A stretch of DNA of 64,000 bases from Tetraselmis striata (Eukaryota > Chlorophyta > Chlorodendrophyceae > Chlorodendrales > Chlorodendraceae). A program made the translations under genes and the position numbers. The stretch spans positions 1 to 64,000 of the forward strand of contig VCJN01001566.1 in the NCBI GenBank assembly GCA_006384855.1, given 5' to 3'. Every line of letters starts with the position of its first letter. Within the stretch, counting starts at the first letter, position 1. This document shows positions 1 to 12,721 of this stretch, in pieces. Below the pieces are notes generated by a model. The model was not told where the DNA came from and did no database searches. It saw only the letters and a list, made by a program, of their open reading frames with translations.

Positions 1-472
1 GATTGCGTGGGGCTTCAAGGAAGTCTTGTTACTTAAAATATCAGCTAGCATTGACGTTCTATCTCTTAGCAATGACCATGCTCCTCAGGATTGAGCTCTA
101 GACGCCGGCCGTTGCAAAGGCCATTGCTTGAACGCATTGGAAACCACAGAATGCACACGTTGGATTTTGTGGTGCCACCACATGTCTTATACCGCCATCT
201 TCATCATCACTATCATTGTCATTGTCATTGTAATATCATTGCGAATCTGCCTCTGAACTTTGTACTGACGTTGTTTCGTTGATTGTGTGCTGTCCATCGG
301 CATAGAATGCGGCTACACTGGCTTGCAACACCAATGTCTCTCGTCTCACTGGTCGAGCACGTAATTGCTCAGAAGGATAAAATTGTCGTGAGAAAATGAG
401 GTACGGGCAGCTGTAGTAAGCTAATGGCGCGGCACCGTATCCTCCCACCAACTCAATCCTAGCAGGTGTTGA

Positions 473-2101
473 TTACAAGAAGCCATTGCGCGCCCGAAAA
501 CAAGAAGAGGAGGATGACGTAGATAGATGGTTGGTCCAGTTGACAACCTGAGGAGCTTGATGCGCGGCGTTGCGATGTCGGCTGCGAATTGGCGGCAAGC
601 AATGCGGGCAAACCCACTCCTCGCCGGGATGTAATTTTGCCTTGGCGCATGCCGCATGCCACATGGACTGGCATTTGTCGCAGATGAGCCTCGTGGCGGC
701 AATGCCGTCGGTGCCACACCCCTTGCATGCTGGCATGCCGCGGCTATACCTCGCCGGGACATGGTTGGACAGATGGCACGGCGCGCAGTTGTCCATATGT
801 ACTTGGATCTCGTTGCCATCAGAACCGGCAAGTCGCAGCCATCCAGACTCCAAGACTTCCGCGACACGCAGGATGGTGCGAGTGGTCCGGACGTCCATGG
901 TGTTGAGTGGAGGTTGCGCCACGTAGACGAGGCTGCCCACCTCGAAGCGGTGGCGTCGTGGCTGCACATCGCGTTGTTGAGCTTGCAACGCCATCTCGAA
1001 GGCCTTAGACATGGCAGCCCTCAGCATATCAGCTCGTTGTGTGATGAGGTTGATGACGGCGGTGTCACTGTCTATGTGGACCGGCTCCTCCAGCAGCGCG
1101 CGAACCTGGTCTGGCGCCACATGATCACGGCCGAACAGCAGAATGTACGGGTTGTATCCGGTCATTGCATGCTTGCTGACACGATAGCCAAACTCGATCA
1201 CTGGCATCCACGAGTACCAAGAGGCGGTTCCGAGAGTTGGCACAACTTTCCGAAGTGCCACCTTCAAGACTTGAACGATGCGCTCGGCCATGCCATTGGC
1301 TTAGGGATGTCCAGGCGGAATGTCCATTGGTGGAATGCCATGGCGCTCCAACTGCTCGCGGAACGCGCCTTGGTACTCAGTGCCATTGTCTGTGACGACC
1401 TCCACGGGTGCTCCATAACGGGCCAACACGCGCTCATGGGACGCCTTGGCAGTCGTAGACGCCTCGAGATCCCGGACGGGTACCAGCTCGATCCACTTGT
1501 TGAAGTGCTCCACGATGACAATCACGTACTTGTAGCCCTCACTGCTAGTCGGCAGAGGTCCGGCTGAGTCCACGCTGAGGAAATAGAAGAGCCCAAACAG
1601 TTGCATGGGCTTGAGCCGATCGTGCTTGTGGTTGAACGATCCTTTGACGCGATCGCACGCGCGGAGTTGTTGGACCTTATTGACGTTGGCGTCCTTGTGC
1701 ATGCCCGGCCACACAAAGTGGCGGGCCAACACTTGGCAAGTGCGGTCCCGGCCAAGGTGGCCGATGCGGGCGTGTACTCGGCGAATCGCGTCTGGTCGCT
1801 CCTCATGCTTGGGCACCTCACGCGCAGTGTCTCTAGTGTGTCGCCACACCTTGTCGTTGTGCCAGCTGCACTTGGCGCAGCGGCGCACAAGTTGCTGCCA
1901 CACCTTCACTGACACGTCGGCTGGCGTGGTCTCACCTCGTAGGTAAGAGATAGCCACGGGGCTGCTCCACACGTCCCGGGTAGGCCACGGAAGCTCATGG
2001 TTAGCATAGACACCGTCCTGCCGTGAAGGCCATTGCGATAGATACCCTGTGTTGCGAACGCTGCGTACGCCGAGGGTAGCGCGGGCGTTCGAGCAAGGCA
2101 C
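473..2101 (-). other. integrase of the gypsy element with C-terminal PHD finger
   Basis: The HHCC zinc-binding head (HARIGHLGRD and QQLRACDRVK) and catalytic core (SVDSAGPLP, VVTDNGTEYQ) are at 1301-2101; the C-terminal part of the core and the basic tail follow at 473-1291. Near the end, bases about 599-727 encode a perfect C4HC3 PHD finger. Its ligands are Cys189, Cys192, Cys204, Cys207, His212, Cys215, Cys228 and Cys231 of the 272-residue segment, with the typical Trp (Trp226) two residues before the last Cys pair. PHD fingers read histone H3 tails. This position is where chromoviruses carry a chromodomain, so a role in choosing chromatin targets is likely (inference). Confidence 0.8.
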
Positions 2102-2119
2102 TTGTTGGGTGTGCAGCCC

Positions 2120-3761
2120 TCAAACATGGCCGACGGTTCTGCCATCGCGGCTGACGACCTCCGCTGAGTGGCGATTACCGTGGTGGTGTTGGCGGCGTCC
2201 GAGGTGGCCCTTACTATCACCGCTAGCTGGCATTGGGTGCAGACTGAGCAGATCCGGCACGGTGTTGTCCTTGCCGGGACGATGCTTGATACCGAAGTCG
2301 TACTCCGCAAGGACGAAGCTCAACCTAGCAAGCTTGCCTCGCAGCCTTGCTGTCGTCCGCAGCCACTCCATGGCCTTGCAGTCAGTGGTGAGCTGGAAGT
2401 GGTTGCCATACAGGTAGTAGCGGAAACGTTGAACAACCCACACGACCGCGCCGACCCCCCCCTCCCCCCTCGTAGCTAGACAGGTCTGCCTCCACCGGGG
2501 TGTACATGCCTGACGCAAAGGACACAGCATACTCCATGCCATTGTCGTCCACCTGCGAAAGGCACGCCCCTACTCCAGCTCGGGACCAATCGGTGTGCAG
2601 CACAAACGGGCGATGCCAGTCATGATGGCGCAGCACCGGCGCCGAGACCGGCATGGTCTTGGTGGCGTCGTAGGATTGCTGTTCGGCTGCGCCCCGCCCA
2701 CTTCCAAGGCGCATCCTTCTTGGTCAAAGCTGTCAAGGGTGCCTTCACAGGCGAGAAGCTCTCCAAGAAACGGCAGTGGTAGGTGGCCATCCCAAGGGGA
2801 AATGGCGCACATCACTGACATTCTTCGGCGCCGGAAGAGAGTTGATTGCCTGCACCTTGTCAGCCATAGCCTCCGCGCCTGATCCACTGACAATATGACC
2901 AAGAAAGGCCACTCGTGACAGTCCGAGACGTGTCTTGGGTAGAGAGACCTGCACTTTCCGGGCCTTGAGTCGATCAAACACAATGCGCACACGACGCATG
3001 TGCTCTTGCTCATTGACATGACTCACTGAGAATCAGCACATCGTCCGCGAAGGCGACTGCGAAGTCCAAACCAGCGAGCGCTTGATCCGCAACGCGTTGC
3101 CATGCTGCCACACAACTCTTGTGTCAGAAGGCAATGCGCTTGAAGGTTAGCAGCCGATTGCATGCGTGGAACGCGAGGCGTTGCTGTGTTGAAAATCCAT
3201 CGGAACCGGACGGCTTGTCCGACACTCGGCGCTAACGAAACGCCTTCGTGCAATCAGTTGCAGTGAACCGTGAAGCTCCCTCCATGCGCGTCATGAGCTC
3301 GTCCGCTGTCGGACACGGGTATTGATCGCGGATGGTCCGCTCGTGGAGCCCTCGATAGTCCACCGCATAACGAAGATCGGTCCATGCGCCATGCTCGTCC
3401 TTCTTCGGCGCCACGATGACTGGTGCAGCAGAAGGACTCTCGATCGCGCCAACGACGACTGCCTTCTCCGACTTCTTGACCCACTCTTGCTCTCGGTGAG
3501 CAAGATGATACTTGCGCTTGAAGACGGGGTTGTAATCGACCAACTGAAAGTCGTAGGGCTCGGGCGCGCATGTCGTCCAGTCCCCACGCATACCACTCCG
3601 GGCCTGAGTCCATCAGTACTGCGAAGCCCTCCTTGTCCTTCCAGTCCTCCGATATCGCCCAGAGGAAGATTGGGGTCCTTGGGGTTGATGAGCTTGCTCG
3701 TTACCTTCACCATTGGTGATTCCTTACCGAGATGCTTCTCGTTGGCGTATATATGCATCAT
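2120..3761 (-). other. reverse transcriptase and RNase H of the gypsy element
   Basis: The finger region is recognisable around 3240-3590 (VIVAPKKDEHG, RYAVDYRGLHE, FTATDCTKAFR). The thumb side is at 2745-3026 (LGLSRVAFLGHIVSGSG) and the RNase H at 2120-2714, with LTTDCKAMEWL and the HRPGKDNTVPDLLS tail. These are standard Ty3/gypsy motifs. The domains lie in different frames, in keeping with a decayed copy. Confidence 0.8.
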
Positions 3762-6372
3762 AGCACTTCATGAGAGCTGCATGGCTGCGTCGACTCCATC
3801 CGTCCGCTGGAGTTTGTCGTCGACGCCGTTCAAATGCGATGGTTTCCACGCAGGACGCTCTTGCGCTCCACCGAAGACATATGCCATCAGCCCAGCCTTA
3901 GCACGTGTGCCGACGCCAGCGGGGCCCAAAAGGGCTAGCCACATCAGAAGTGTCAATGCTGCGCTGACAGTCTTGCGTCCGGCAGCGGCTCTACCACGAC
4001 GAGGTCTTGGTTTGGCAGCCTTGTGATCGCCGGCAACGACTCGGGTTGTGTGGTCAGCTGCCAACACTCGGCGCCGGGCCTTGGCGACCTCCCGCTCTGT
4101 CGCTCGAGTCGCTTGGCGCTGCTCCTCCAGCCAACGGCGACCCGCCTTGGTCACTCGCGTTGCTGTGCGTGGGTTGTCAGGGTTTTTCACCTTAGTGCCT
4201 TGCTTGTGTGTAGCCATGTTGATGGCATGCTCCATCTCTGCATCCACGGCGGCAGTAGTTTAGCGGCGGAGCTCGTGCTGTGCGGCGCGCAGCTCTTGAA
4301 TTTCAACCGAATGATCTTCAAATGCTGCGCCGGCACGGGCGTCCTCAACCATCGCTAAAAGGGTTTGATCCATAAACGGTTTGCAGCATGTGTTGATGTA
4401 TGCCCTCATGCGCATAGGCGACAGCACACCGGTTCATGACCGACACCGATGTCGGCGCACAAGCATTCCCGATGGCCATCATCATCTCCTCCTCAGTCCA
4501 GTCTAGCTCCTGTCGGGTGTAGAAGCCAACATAGTCTATGTCAAGAAGACACGCCTCACGCATGGCGGCTGATGACGGACGGTATTATGGCGGGTCTATG
4601 CCAACAGCAACCTCAAATTACTGAGCCCGGCGCCCCCCCCCCCCCTTGGTCGGAGGCGTTGCGTCTGCGTGTTGAGCGTGCTGACTAACTTGGCGCATAA
4701 TTTATGCGCCGTCCGGCAACGTTGAGCCCCCCCAGCATTGTGCCTAGGCGTGTAGGCGTTGCCACTTGAGCGCGAAGCAGCCCACCGCTGCAACGCTCCG
4801 CAATCTGCGCGTGGGTCTTTCGCGGCGGCCGCTCAAACTCGTGTTGCACAGCATGGTAGTAGTGCTGAGTGAAGGTGTTGGTCCACCACAAGGCAGAGCG
4901 AAGAGAGTTGTCTCCACATTGTGGGCATGATGCGCGTTGGGCTCGAAGAAGACACGGGCCATGTAGCCGATGAACTCCTGCACCTCAGGTGTGCGTCGGC
5001 TCGGCGCCGCCGGTATCACGTTCTCGATAACGTATCCATACTGCGCGGGTGCAGCCTAGTACTCCTTGACGCCTCGTGCCTTGGCCAACACGCAATTGAG
5101 CTCGATCATCGCCTCTGCTAACGGGATTATCACGCCAGTACGCGCACCACGTAGTCCATGCAGAGTGCCCATCGATGACACGTCCTGACAGGGAGGTTGA
5201 GCGCGCAGCTCATCCAGCTCCGGAAGGTGACTCAGGATGGCCGGTGCTATGATGTGCTCCACGTCATGCTCCATCTCGTCTCTAAGAGCGAAGCACTTCT
5301 CGAACGCCTTGCGAGGGAGTTGAAGGGGTCACCGCTGATGCATCCACTCGAGATGTTGCCGCAGGCGGCGTTGATGATCCGCGCTCCGGAGCATATGATC
5401 CACGATCTGTATCAGCTCGTAGTGGTGCCCGTCGACGAGGTTGGTGAACAACACTGACAGCATGCCAGCGAACAAGAAGAGCCCTTGCTTGGCAGGCACC
5501 TTCTTACCTCCGGTCCGGTCGAGGTCGATGATGTAGGTCAGCTTCGGCGTCGTATGCGGCATGGCTTGCACGAGCGCCAAACGCTCCCGTGTATGGCCAC
5601 TCAAATGCAGACGTCCGGCAGCTTGACGCTGCCTCCGGAGCTCCGTCTAGTCCGGTGTCTCGTCCTCATGTTCCCTCAATGGCATGGGAGTGCCGTCCTC
5701 AAGCTCCTCATCGTCTGATGGGCAGTCCGGTTCCTGCGGATTGTCGGCGTTGGGGTCCTTTGCGCACAGGGCGTAACATGCCCCCGCGACCAACGGTTCG
5801 CCATAAAGCGATGCCTCGACCTCCGGCCCCGTCTGTGTGACGATGGTGTGCTCCTCATGCACATCGTCATCGTCGCTGGAGTGCTCCACCAGATCCGGCA
5901 GCTCCACATCGCCACCAGGTTCGGCGTCCATGGGGCTGGCGCGCAGGGTGAAGCATGACGCAATGACGTTGGCGACATGGTCGGGCACGTCCTCCTCAAG
6001 GCACAAAGTCAACATGGCACAAAGTCCTCCTCGTCATCTGAGTCGGCTACAAGCTCCGGCAGCACAGCTTCGCTCGCCTCAATGTCATGCTGCTCCGGCT
6101 GCATTGCAGCGTCGGCGCCCGCGTTGTCCGGTTGGGTGGTGAGGCATGTGCCCGAGGCAGGGTCGAGCTGCATCTCGATCCGGCTGTTGAAGTAGAAGGA
6201 AGACTCGAATTGGCTGCGGCATCGGGCTGCCCCCCCCCCCCCCCCCCCCCCCCCGCAACTCCTGACGGCAGTCCGGGCGGTGGGCCGCCCGGTGCCAACA
6301 CGATCTGCGCCGCGAGTGGCAGCCTGCGCGGGACTTGCAGCTTGGGCATGTTGCTGCAAACCAACGGAATAG
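3762..6372 (-). other. unassigned block between protease and RT in the gypsy element
   Basis: About 2.6 kb separates the protease from the RT, where gypsy elements normally have a short linker. On the minus strand it still looks protein-coding in patches. One patch near 5650-6010 is very acidic (runs of D/E, SSDDDDVHEE); another near 5330-5600 is mixed hydrophobic and charged; one near 3770-4250 is basic. I recognise no domain. The block may be an acquired gene, an extended gag-pol spacer, or a nested insertion. C-runs of 25 (6230-6254) and 13 (4633-4645) lie within or beside it. Confidence 0.4.
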
Positions 6373-6999
6373 CTACTTGACGGCTGAGGTCATGTGGATC
6401 GGGACTATGCGAGGCAGCATGCCCCCCACATCGATGACCATGCCAAGATGCGCCATGACGGAAGTGCACATGACGACGTCCGGCAAGTGATCGCCTTCAA
6501 GAATGGCCAACGATGGCCACTCGAATTTGCGCTCCCAATCATTGTCCGGGTTGATCGCGCAGGAGATGCGCCCCACAAGGCGCTGCAGCTCCATTTTGCC
6601 GCCAATGTCTTGCATGGACATGAACTGCAACGTGGCGTCTACCTCGCCCTGCTTCATGCGATCCACCACGCGCCGGTGCACACCGATGTAGTCGCAGCCG
6701 GTGTCCAACAAGGCCATAAGTATGCGCACGCCGCCAATGACAATAACGGTCAACTTGCAGTCCACGTAGAAAACATTGTGGCGGTCGTACTCCGGGTGGT
6801 CAGGGAATGCGCTGCGCTGCGCCTTTCGCAGCTGCCGAAGTTCCGACGATGTTGCTGACAGCCGGCGCCGAGTCTCCAGCGGCTGGACGCCATGTTGCAC
6901 CACGTCCACTGGATGAATGCTGGCTTGAGGCTCCGCATGTGACGAGGACAGTGGCGGGACATTGACGCGTGGGAGGGACAAACCATAGACACTTTGCAC
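6373..6999 (-). other. aspartic protease domain of the gypsy element
   Basis: A 208-residue open frame carries the retropepsin signature LLDTGCDYIGVH about halfway along, preceded by a beta-rich stretch and followed by a segment ending in GMVIDVGGMLPRIV, which fits the protease flap and C-terminal strand. In Ty3/gypsy elements this enzyme cuts the gag-pol polyprotein. It sits between gag and RT as expected. Confidence 0.75.
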
Positions 7000-7899
7000 G
7001 GCTGCGGGAAAGACACGCGTCTAGTCGAGGTGTGTGTAGTAAACCTATGTGAGCCGCGCCGTGGCCTCGAAGCGCCGGACGGCTTGCTGAAGCATTGTCT
7101 CCCATGCCACGGCCATGTGGTCACGAGTGTCAAGCCCTCCACGCGGTGCAGTGTCACGTGCCTCCAGCCACCTTGCAGCATGCTCGGGGGTCATGTCCGA
7201 TACCACAGCAATGGGGAGTCCGGGGAACTTGGCGTGCTGTAGCGCCGTGCGCATGTGCTGCAGAAGCTTCTGATTGCGAATGTCCAACATGTCCGGCGGG
7301 GTGATCGCTCCTCCTCCACTGCGGGCCTCGTAGGACGCATGAGCCTCTTGCTCGGCTGCCGGCTGAAAGCCTTGGGGCCGCTGCTTGGTGAGTTGCTCGC
7401 GTTGGGCGTCCCATCCGGGTTGGCGCATGCGAAGTTCATGGTTCCGCGCCGATCCCGGGGGCAGCTCCGCCAGGCGCCCTTGCTGCCTTGGTACAGTCGA
7501 CTTCGGTGTGCGGTCAGCCCCCACAGGTCGCTCACTGCCATGAGCTCCAAAGAGGACCTCAGGCAGCTCACACATGGGCAGCTCCACGCACGACGCTCCA
7601 TGTAGCAGGGTGTTGTGATCATCGGTGCCGACTCAATCCTGGAAGGGGTCCGGCACCTCGAGGGCCAAGCGCATGGCACCCGTAGCACCATGGGCAGCTT
7701 GAGACTTCTTAAGGATGCGAGAGAACATGGCCTCCAGGTCTGCCATGGTCGATGACGTCGCTGCTCTGTCGACATGGGCGTCATGTTGCCCGGTGAGCAT
7801 GCGTCCGGCCTTCCTCCCCAAGTCCATCTCCAGCTGGGACAGTTCAGTCTCCACGTCCATAGTCCATCCGCGTTGTTGTCCATTGGCAAGACGACGCTC

Positions 7900-9563
7900 T
7901 CGCTCTCGTTGGTTGCGCTTCAGCCGCGCGATGAGCGTAGGGTCAGTGATTGGCTTGTCGCACTTAGTGTAGCTGTGAGCGCCCGCGCACCCAGCGTTCC
8001 ATCATGGTCCCCGTCCGCTTCCAGGTGCACCTCCATCGCCTCGTCCGCTTCCACGACCACCTTGGCCACCGCCTCGTCCTCCGCCTCGGCCGCCTCCACG
8101 GCCGCCACCGGCGTCGTTGACGTACATGGTCGAGCCGAACTTGCTAACGTACTCCCGGTAGTTGGTGCCATGAAAGACATCACGTCTCTTTGCCGCAGTG
8201 CATGGCTCGCACAACGGGCGGATATGATGGGTGTCTCGCACGACGACCAGTTGAGCTCGCACATGGCGTCCGTTGACCATGGTATGCGTAACGTTAGGCT
8301 CCCGTGCGTTGGCGCTGTGTTGTTGTTGATGTTGTCCTCCACCGCCGGCAGCTGGCGCCCGCGATCTGGACAATTTCGCACAAGCTTGGGCAGCTGTCAT
8401 CGCCTCGGCAATCCGGATCTCATCCCGCCGCACGATGTCTTCGCAGCGCTCTTTCTCAGCAGCCAACTCGTCTAGGCGGTCTTCATGTGACTGACGTAGC
8501 ACCGCGATGTATTTGAGCTGATGAAAACCCGCGTCGAGTGAATGCTTGAGCGCTGGCACAGACCGCCACACGGCGGAAGTCATGATGTCAAAAGCCTTCT
8601 GGTTGACCTTGTCCCACACGAGGTCTGACAAATGCGCTTTGAGCTCCCGGAGAGTCATCGCCAAGCTGGCCGGCGTTTCATGGAGACCCTCGCGCGAATT
8701 AGGAGTCATACTTCGCGCACATCTTAGGCTCCTCGTTGAACTTGGTCTCGAGTAGCTCAACATACCGCATGTACCGGAACTCATGGAAATCGTTTGTCTC
8801 CGCGCGCGATGGGGTGCGCACACGCCCGGATAGCGGGTCAAAGCGGATAGCACATTGTTGGTATCGCTGGGTGTCTTTGTGCCACTGATCAATGACGGGC
8901 TTGGTGACGGCATTGACCTCCTCCACGTACTCTTGCAGGGGTTGAAGCGAGTCCATGGGGCTGAGTGCCCACTCTTCACCAATGCTCTCTTCGTCCGATG
9001 GCACAGCTCCGCCCGCCCGTGGTGCTAACCGTAACATTGCTTTTGTAGAGCATACGGCACAAGCACGTTGGCATTGAAGGATTTGAACCATTCCGGCCAA
9101 ATTGAAGTTGCGCTATCGAAGCGCTCATGGCGAGGCGTCGTCTCCTTACGCAGCCCGCCAACGATGGTCCGCGCGTCGTCCCGCTCCTCGGAGACACACT
9201 CCTCGGCTGAACTTAGGTCGCCTATGATCTGTTGTGACTTGTAGTGATGACTGCCAAATGGACGTCGTCTCGCTGGCGTCCCTGATCCTGCGGCGCCGCC
9301 ATAGTTTCCACTCGAATGCGCCATGGTGTCACGGAGCGCTTGTCGCAGGATGCGCTCCGGCTCTGACAAGGGCTCAGCCACAGGTGCTCCAGTGCCCCTC
9401 GTGGTCCATCGTACGAATTGGCGCGGGCTCCCGCCTTTTGAAATGCACCAAACTCAGTGAACACTTTCAGTTGGCGCCCAACATTGGCCAACGCTGAGAT
9501 CCGGGCGAACAGGTGGGTGAAGCGATTGCCGATGGACGCGCTCCAGGTTGAAGATTGCTCCAC
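7900..9563 (-). other. gag-like region of the gypsy element
   Basis: This is the 5' part of the gypsy element. It reads as a polar, helix-rich protein that ends in a strongly Gly/Arg-rich tract of GGGRGGG type near 8000-8100. Such RGG tracts bind RNA and take the place of a zinc knuckle in some gag proteins. A short Cys/His cluster (CEPC) lies just upstream of it. The assignment rests on position and composition, not on a recognised capsid domain. Confidence 0.5.
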
Positions 9564-10019
9564 CGTTCAGCTCGTTGCACGCGTTGTAGGTGTAGGCGAT
9601 GCCTCCTACGCGCACCTTTGTCTGTGCCGCAGGTGCACAAATGCGCAGCAGATTGGCACTTCTGAGGTTCGGGACTATGATGACTGCCTCCCTCCACTTG
9701 TGAAGACGTGGCTGACTGCATGAGGTGCGTGCATCCCCTGGACAATACGTCTAAGTGGTGGCCTTCGTGATGGGCGTTCGTGACTAGGATCACCTAGGAG
9801 TAGCCACACTCTTCGCTTTCCAAACGATCGCCTAACATACTCTTAGATAGGCAGGTGATCTTATGTACGTGTCCTGGCCTCTAAGTATCTGTCTAAGACT
9901 TGCTGACTCTTGGCCTCTGTTCCTATGAGTTCAGTAGAAGTACGTCTCACACTGCCGTCGGCCCGATTGGCCGGCACTACGCACACGTGCGAGTTGCTTG
10001 GTTACTCGGCGTGACAGAG

Positions 10020-11243
<1,224 letters not shown>

Positions 11244-11251
11244 GTAGAAAG

Positions 11252-12713
11252 CATGGTTGGGTGCATGCCACTTTCCAATACTGCAGGCTGCAGTGCAGTG
11301 TAGTAGGCTGCAGTCAACGGGCTGCAGTACTGCAGGCTGCAGTGCAGGCTGTAGTAGCACTGCATTTGCTGATTTTAGGGGAGGAAAGGGCGGGACACTG
11401 AAGAGCAAAGGGGCTGCCATGGCGGATGCAGAGGGGCAGCAATCGTGCCGGTGGAAGTTGTAATACATCATTAAATTGCCCTACTGTGTGTACATTTTTG
11501 TGTGTCCAACGATGATGTCCCAACGCATGCATAGTGAAACATGCGTAAAAAAGCATGATGGCATAAAAACCCCTCTAATCCCCCACTTCCTCATCCGCTG
11601 GCTCGGCTCCATACTGCTCCAGCATGGACTCCACCGCTTCCCATTGAATGCGGCTGGCCTCCTCCTCGCCCTCGCCATCACGGACTTGGCTGGCCAGCCA
11701 ATCCTCCCCGCATGGCTTGAGTAGATCCGCCGCCACGGCGCTGAAAGCAGCCTCCCCGTAGTACGACGCCAGTATCTCCTTGACCTTGGCATCCAAGTCC
11801 AGATTCTTCTGAATAAAGACGCAGGCTCCCATGTTATCCAGGTTCATTCTATTTCTTAAGTGCATGGTGACAAGACCAGCAAGAGAGAACACGCGCTCGC
11901 ACTCAATCTGTGAGCCTGGCACACATAAAGCAATCCTAGCTATTTCAGAGATGGGTCCTAGCACTTCAACGGGTCCTCTGTCCTCTTGGGGAGCATGTTG
12001 CAACAGCGGAAGGTGCGCAGCTCAGCCTCCGCAGCGGCCAACAGGGCGGCCTCATCGGCCTGGTTAGTGGCAACCCTCACGTCACCATCGTCATAATGCA
12101 GGGCATCTCCATCATCGTCGTCATCATAGTCTGAACTCGCAGAAACTTGCTCAGATGGACCAGCAGCAGCAGGCCTAAGAGTGGGTCATCTTCGTCGTTG
12201 TCGATGAGAATATCGTCGGCTTGCGTCCCAAGTGGTGTCTGTGTCACTCGTGCTGAGCTGTTGGCGGCAGTGCTGGCCGCTGAGGCGTCGGTGCTGTCCG
12301 CTGCCATCGCCTCGTCCGCCATCGCCGCTGCGCCTTGCTCCGCGGCAGACTGGTCTCCCTGCATGTAATTGACGAAGAGTGACGAGAGGAGGATGACAGG
12401 TAGTGGTGCCTGGGTGAGCGTGAAGTGAGGATAGGTTCGGCTGGTGTGTGTGGTCTACTGGTATGTGCCCCGATGCGGCGACGTGTCATGGTACAAGCGA
12501 GTACGGTGCTATCCGCGGCGCTCGGACCGCCGGAACTGTCGCCATATGGTTTGTTATCATTGGCGGGCGCCATCCAAGCGCTATCCAGTGAGATTTGGGG
12601 CACTTTGCGTAATTGCACTGCAGTCCCTTTTCGGGAAGTACTGCAGGCTGCAGTGTAGTAGACTAACTGCATGCTGCAGTCTGCAGTGCACTCGATACTG
12701 CATCTCAACCCTG
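11252..12713 (-). mobile_element. internally deleted hAT transposon with TIRs and target duplication
   Basis: The right end, read inward, is CAGGGTTGAGATGCAGTATC; the left end is CATGGTTGGGTGCATGCCAC. They match at about three quarters of positions if one gap is allowed, and the CAGGG start is typical of hAT. Immediately outside are gtagaaag (11244-11251) and gtagaaat (12714-12721), an 8-bp duplication matching at 7 of 8 bases, the right length for hAT. Just inside both ends are dense CTGCAG-containing subterminal repeats (11280-11365 and 12640-12690), as hAT transposases bind. At 1.46 kb it is far shorter than an autonomous hAT. Confidence 0.8.
11575..12003 (-). pseudogene. hAT transposase C-terminal (dimerisation) fragment
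   Basis: A 142-residue frame contains the hAT C-terminal dimerisation signature: PGSQIECERVFSLAGLV, then LRNRMNLDN and ACVFIQKNLDL. The catalytic RNase-H-like core is absent and the frame opens right after an in-frame stop. The upstream minus-strand sequence (12077-12364) is acidic and Ala-rich and may be N-terminal remains in another frame. Such a fragment cannot transpose by itself but could be moved by a full-length relative. Confidence 0.85.
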
Positions 12714-12721
12714 GTAGAAAT

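Larger units (their letters stand above)
420..9800 (-). mobile_element. Ty3/gypsy LTR retrotransposon, decayed
   Basis: Read on the minus strand, the parts come in Ty3/gypsy order: gag-like region, aspartic protease, a long unassigned stretch, reverse transcriptase, RNase H, integrase, and then a PHD finger. The pol domains lie in several frames, so the copy is broken, with roughly ten breaks by eye, and looks old. I could not find LTRs by eye. The 3' LTR would lie at or before base 420 and may run off the window; the 5' LTR would be expected near 9.6-10.4 kb. At over 9 kb it is long for the family because of the unassigned block between protease and RT. Family assignment is firm; the ends are not. 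Confidence 0.85.

Noticed and set aside
1-470. 3' LTR of the gypsy element
   Set aside because: No sequence here could be matched by eye to the region upstream of gag (9.6-10.4 kb), so no LTR is claimed.
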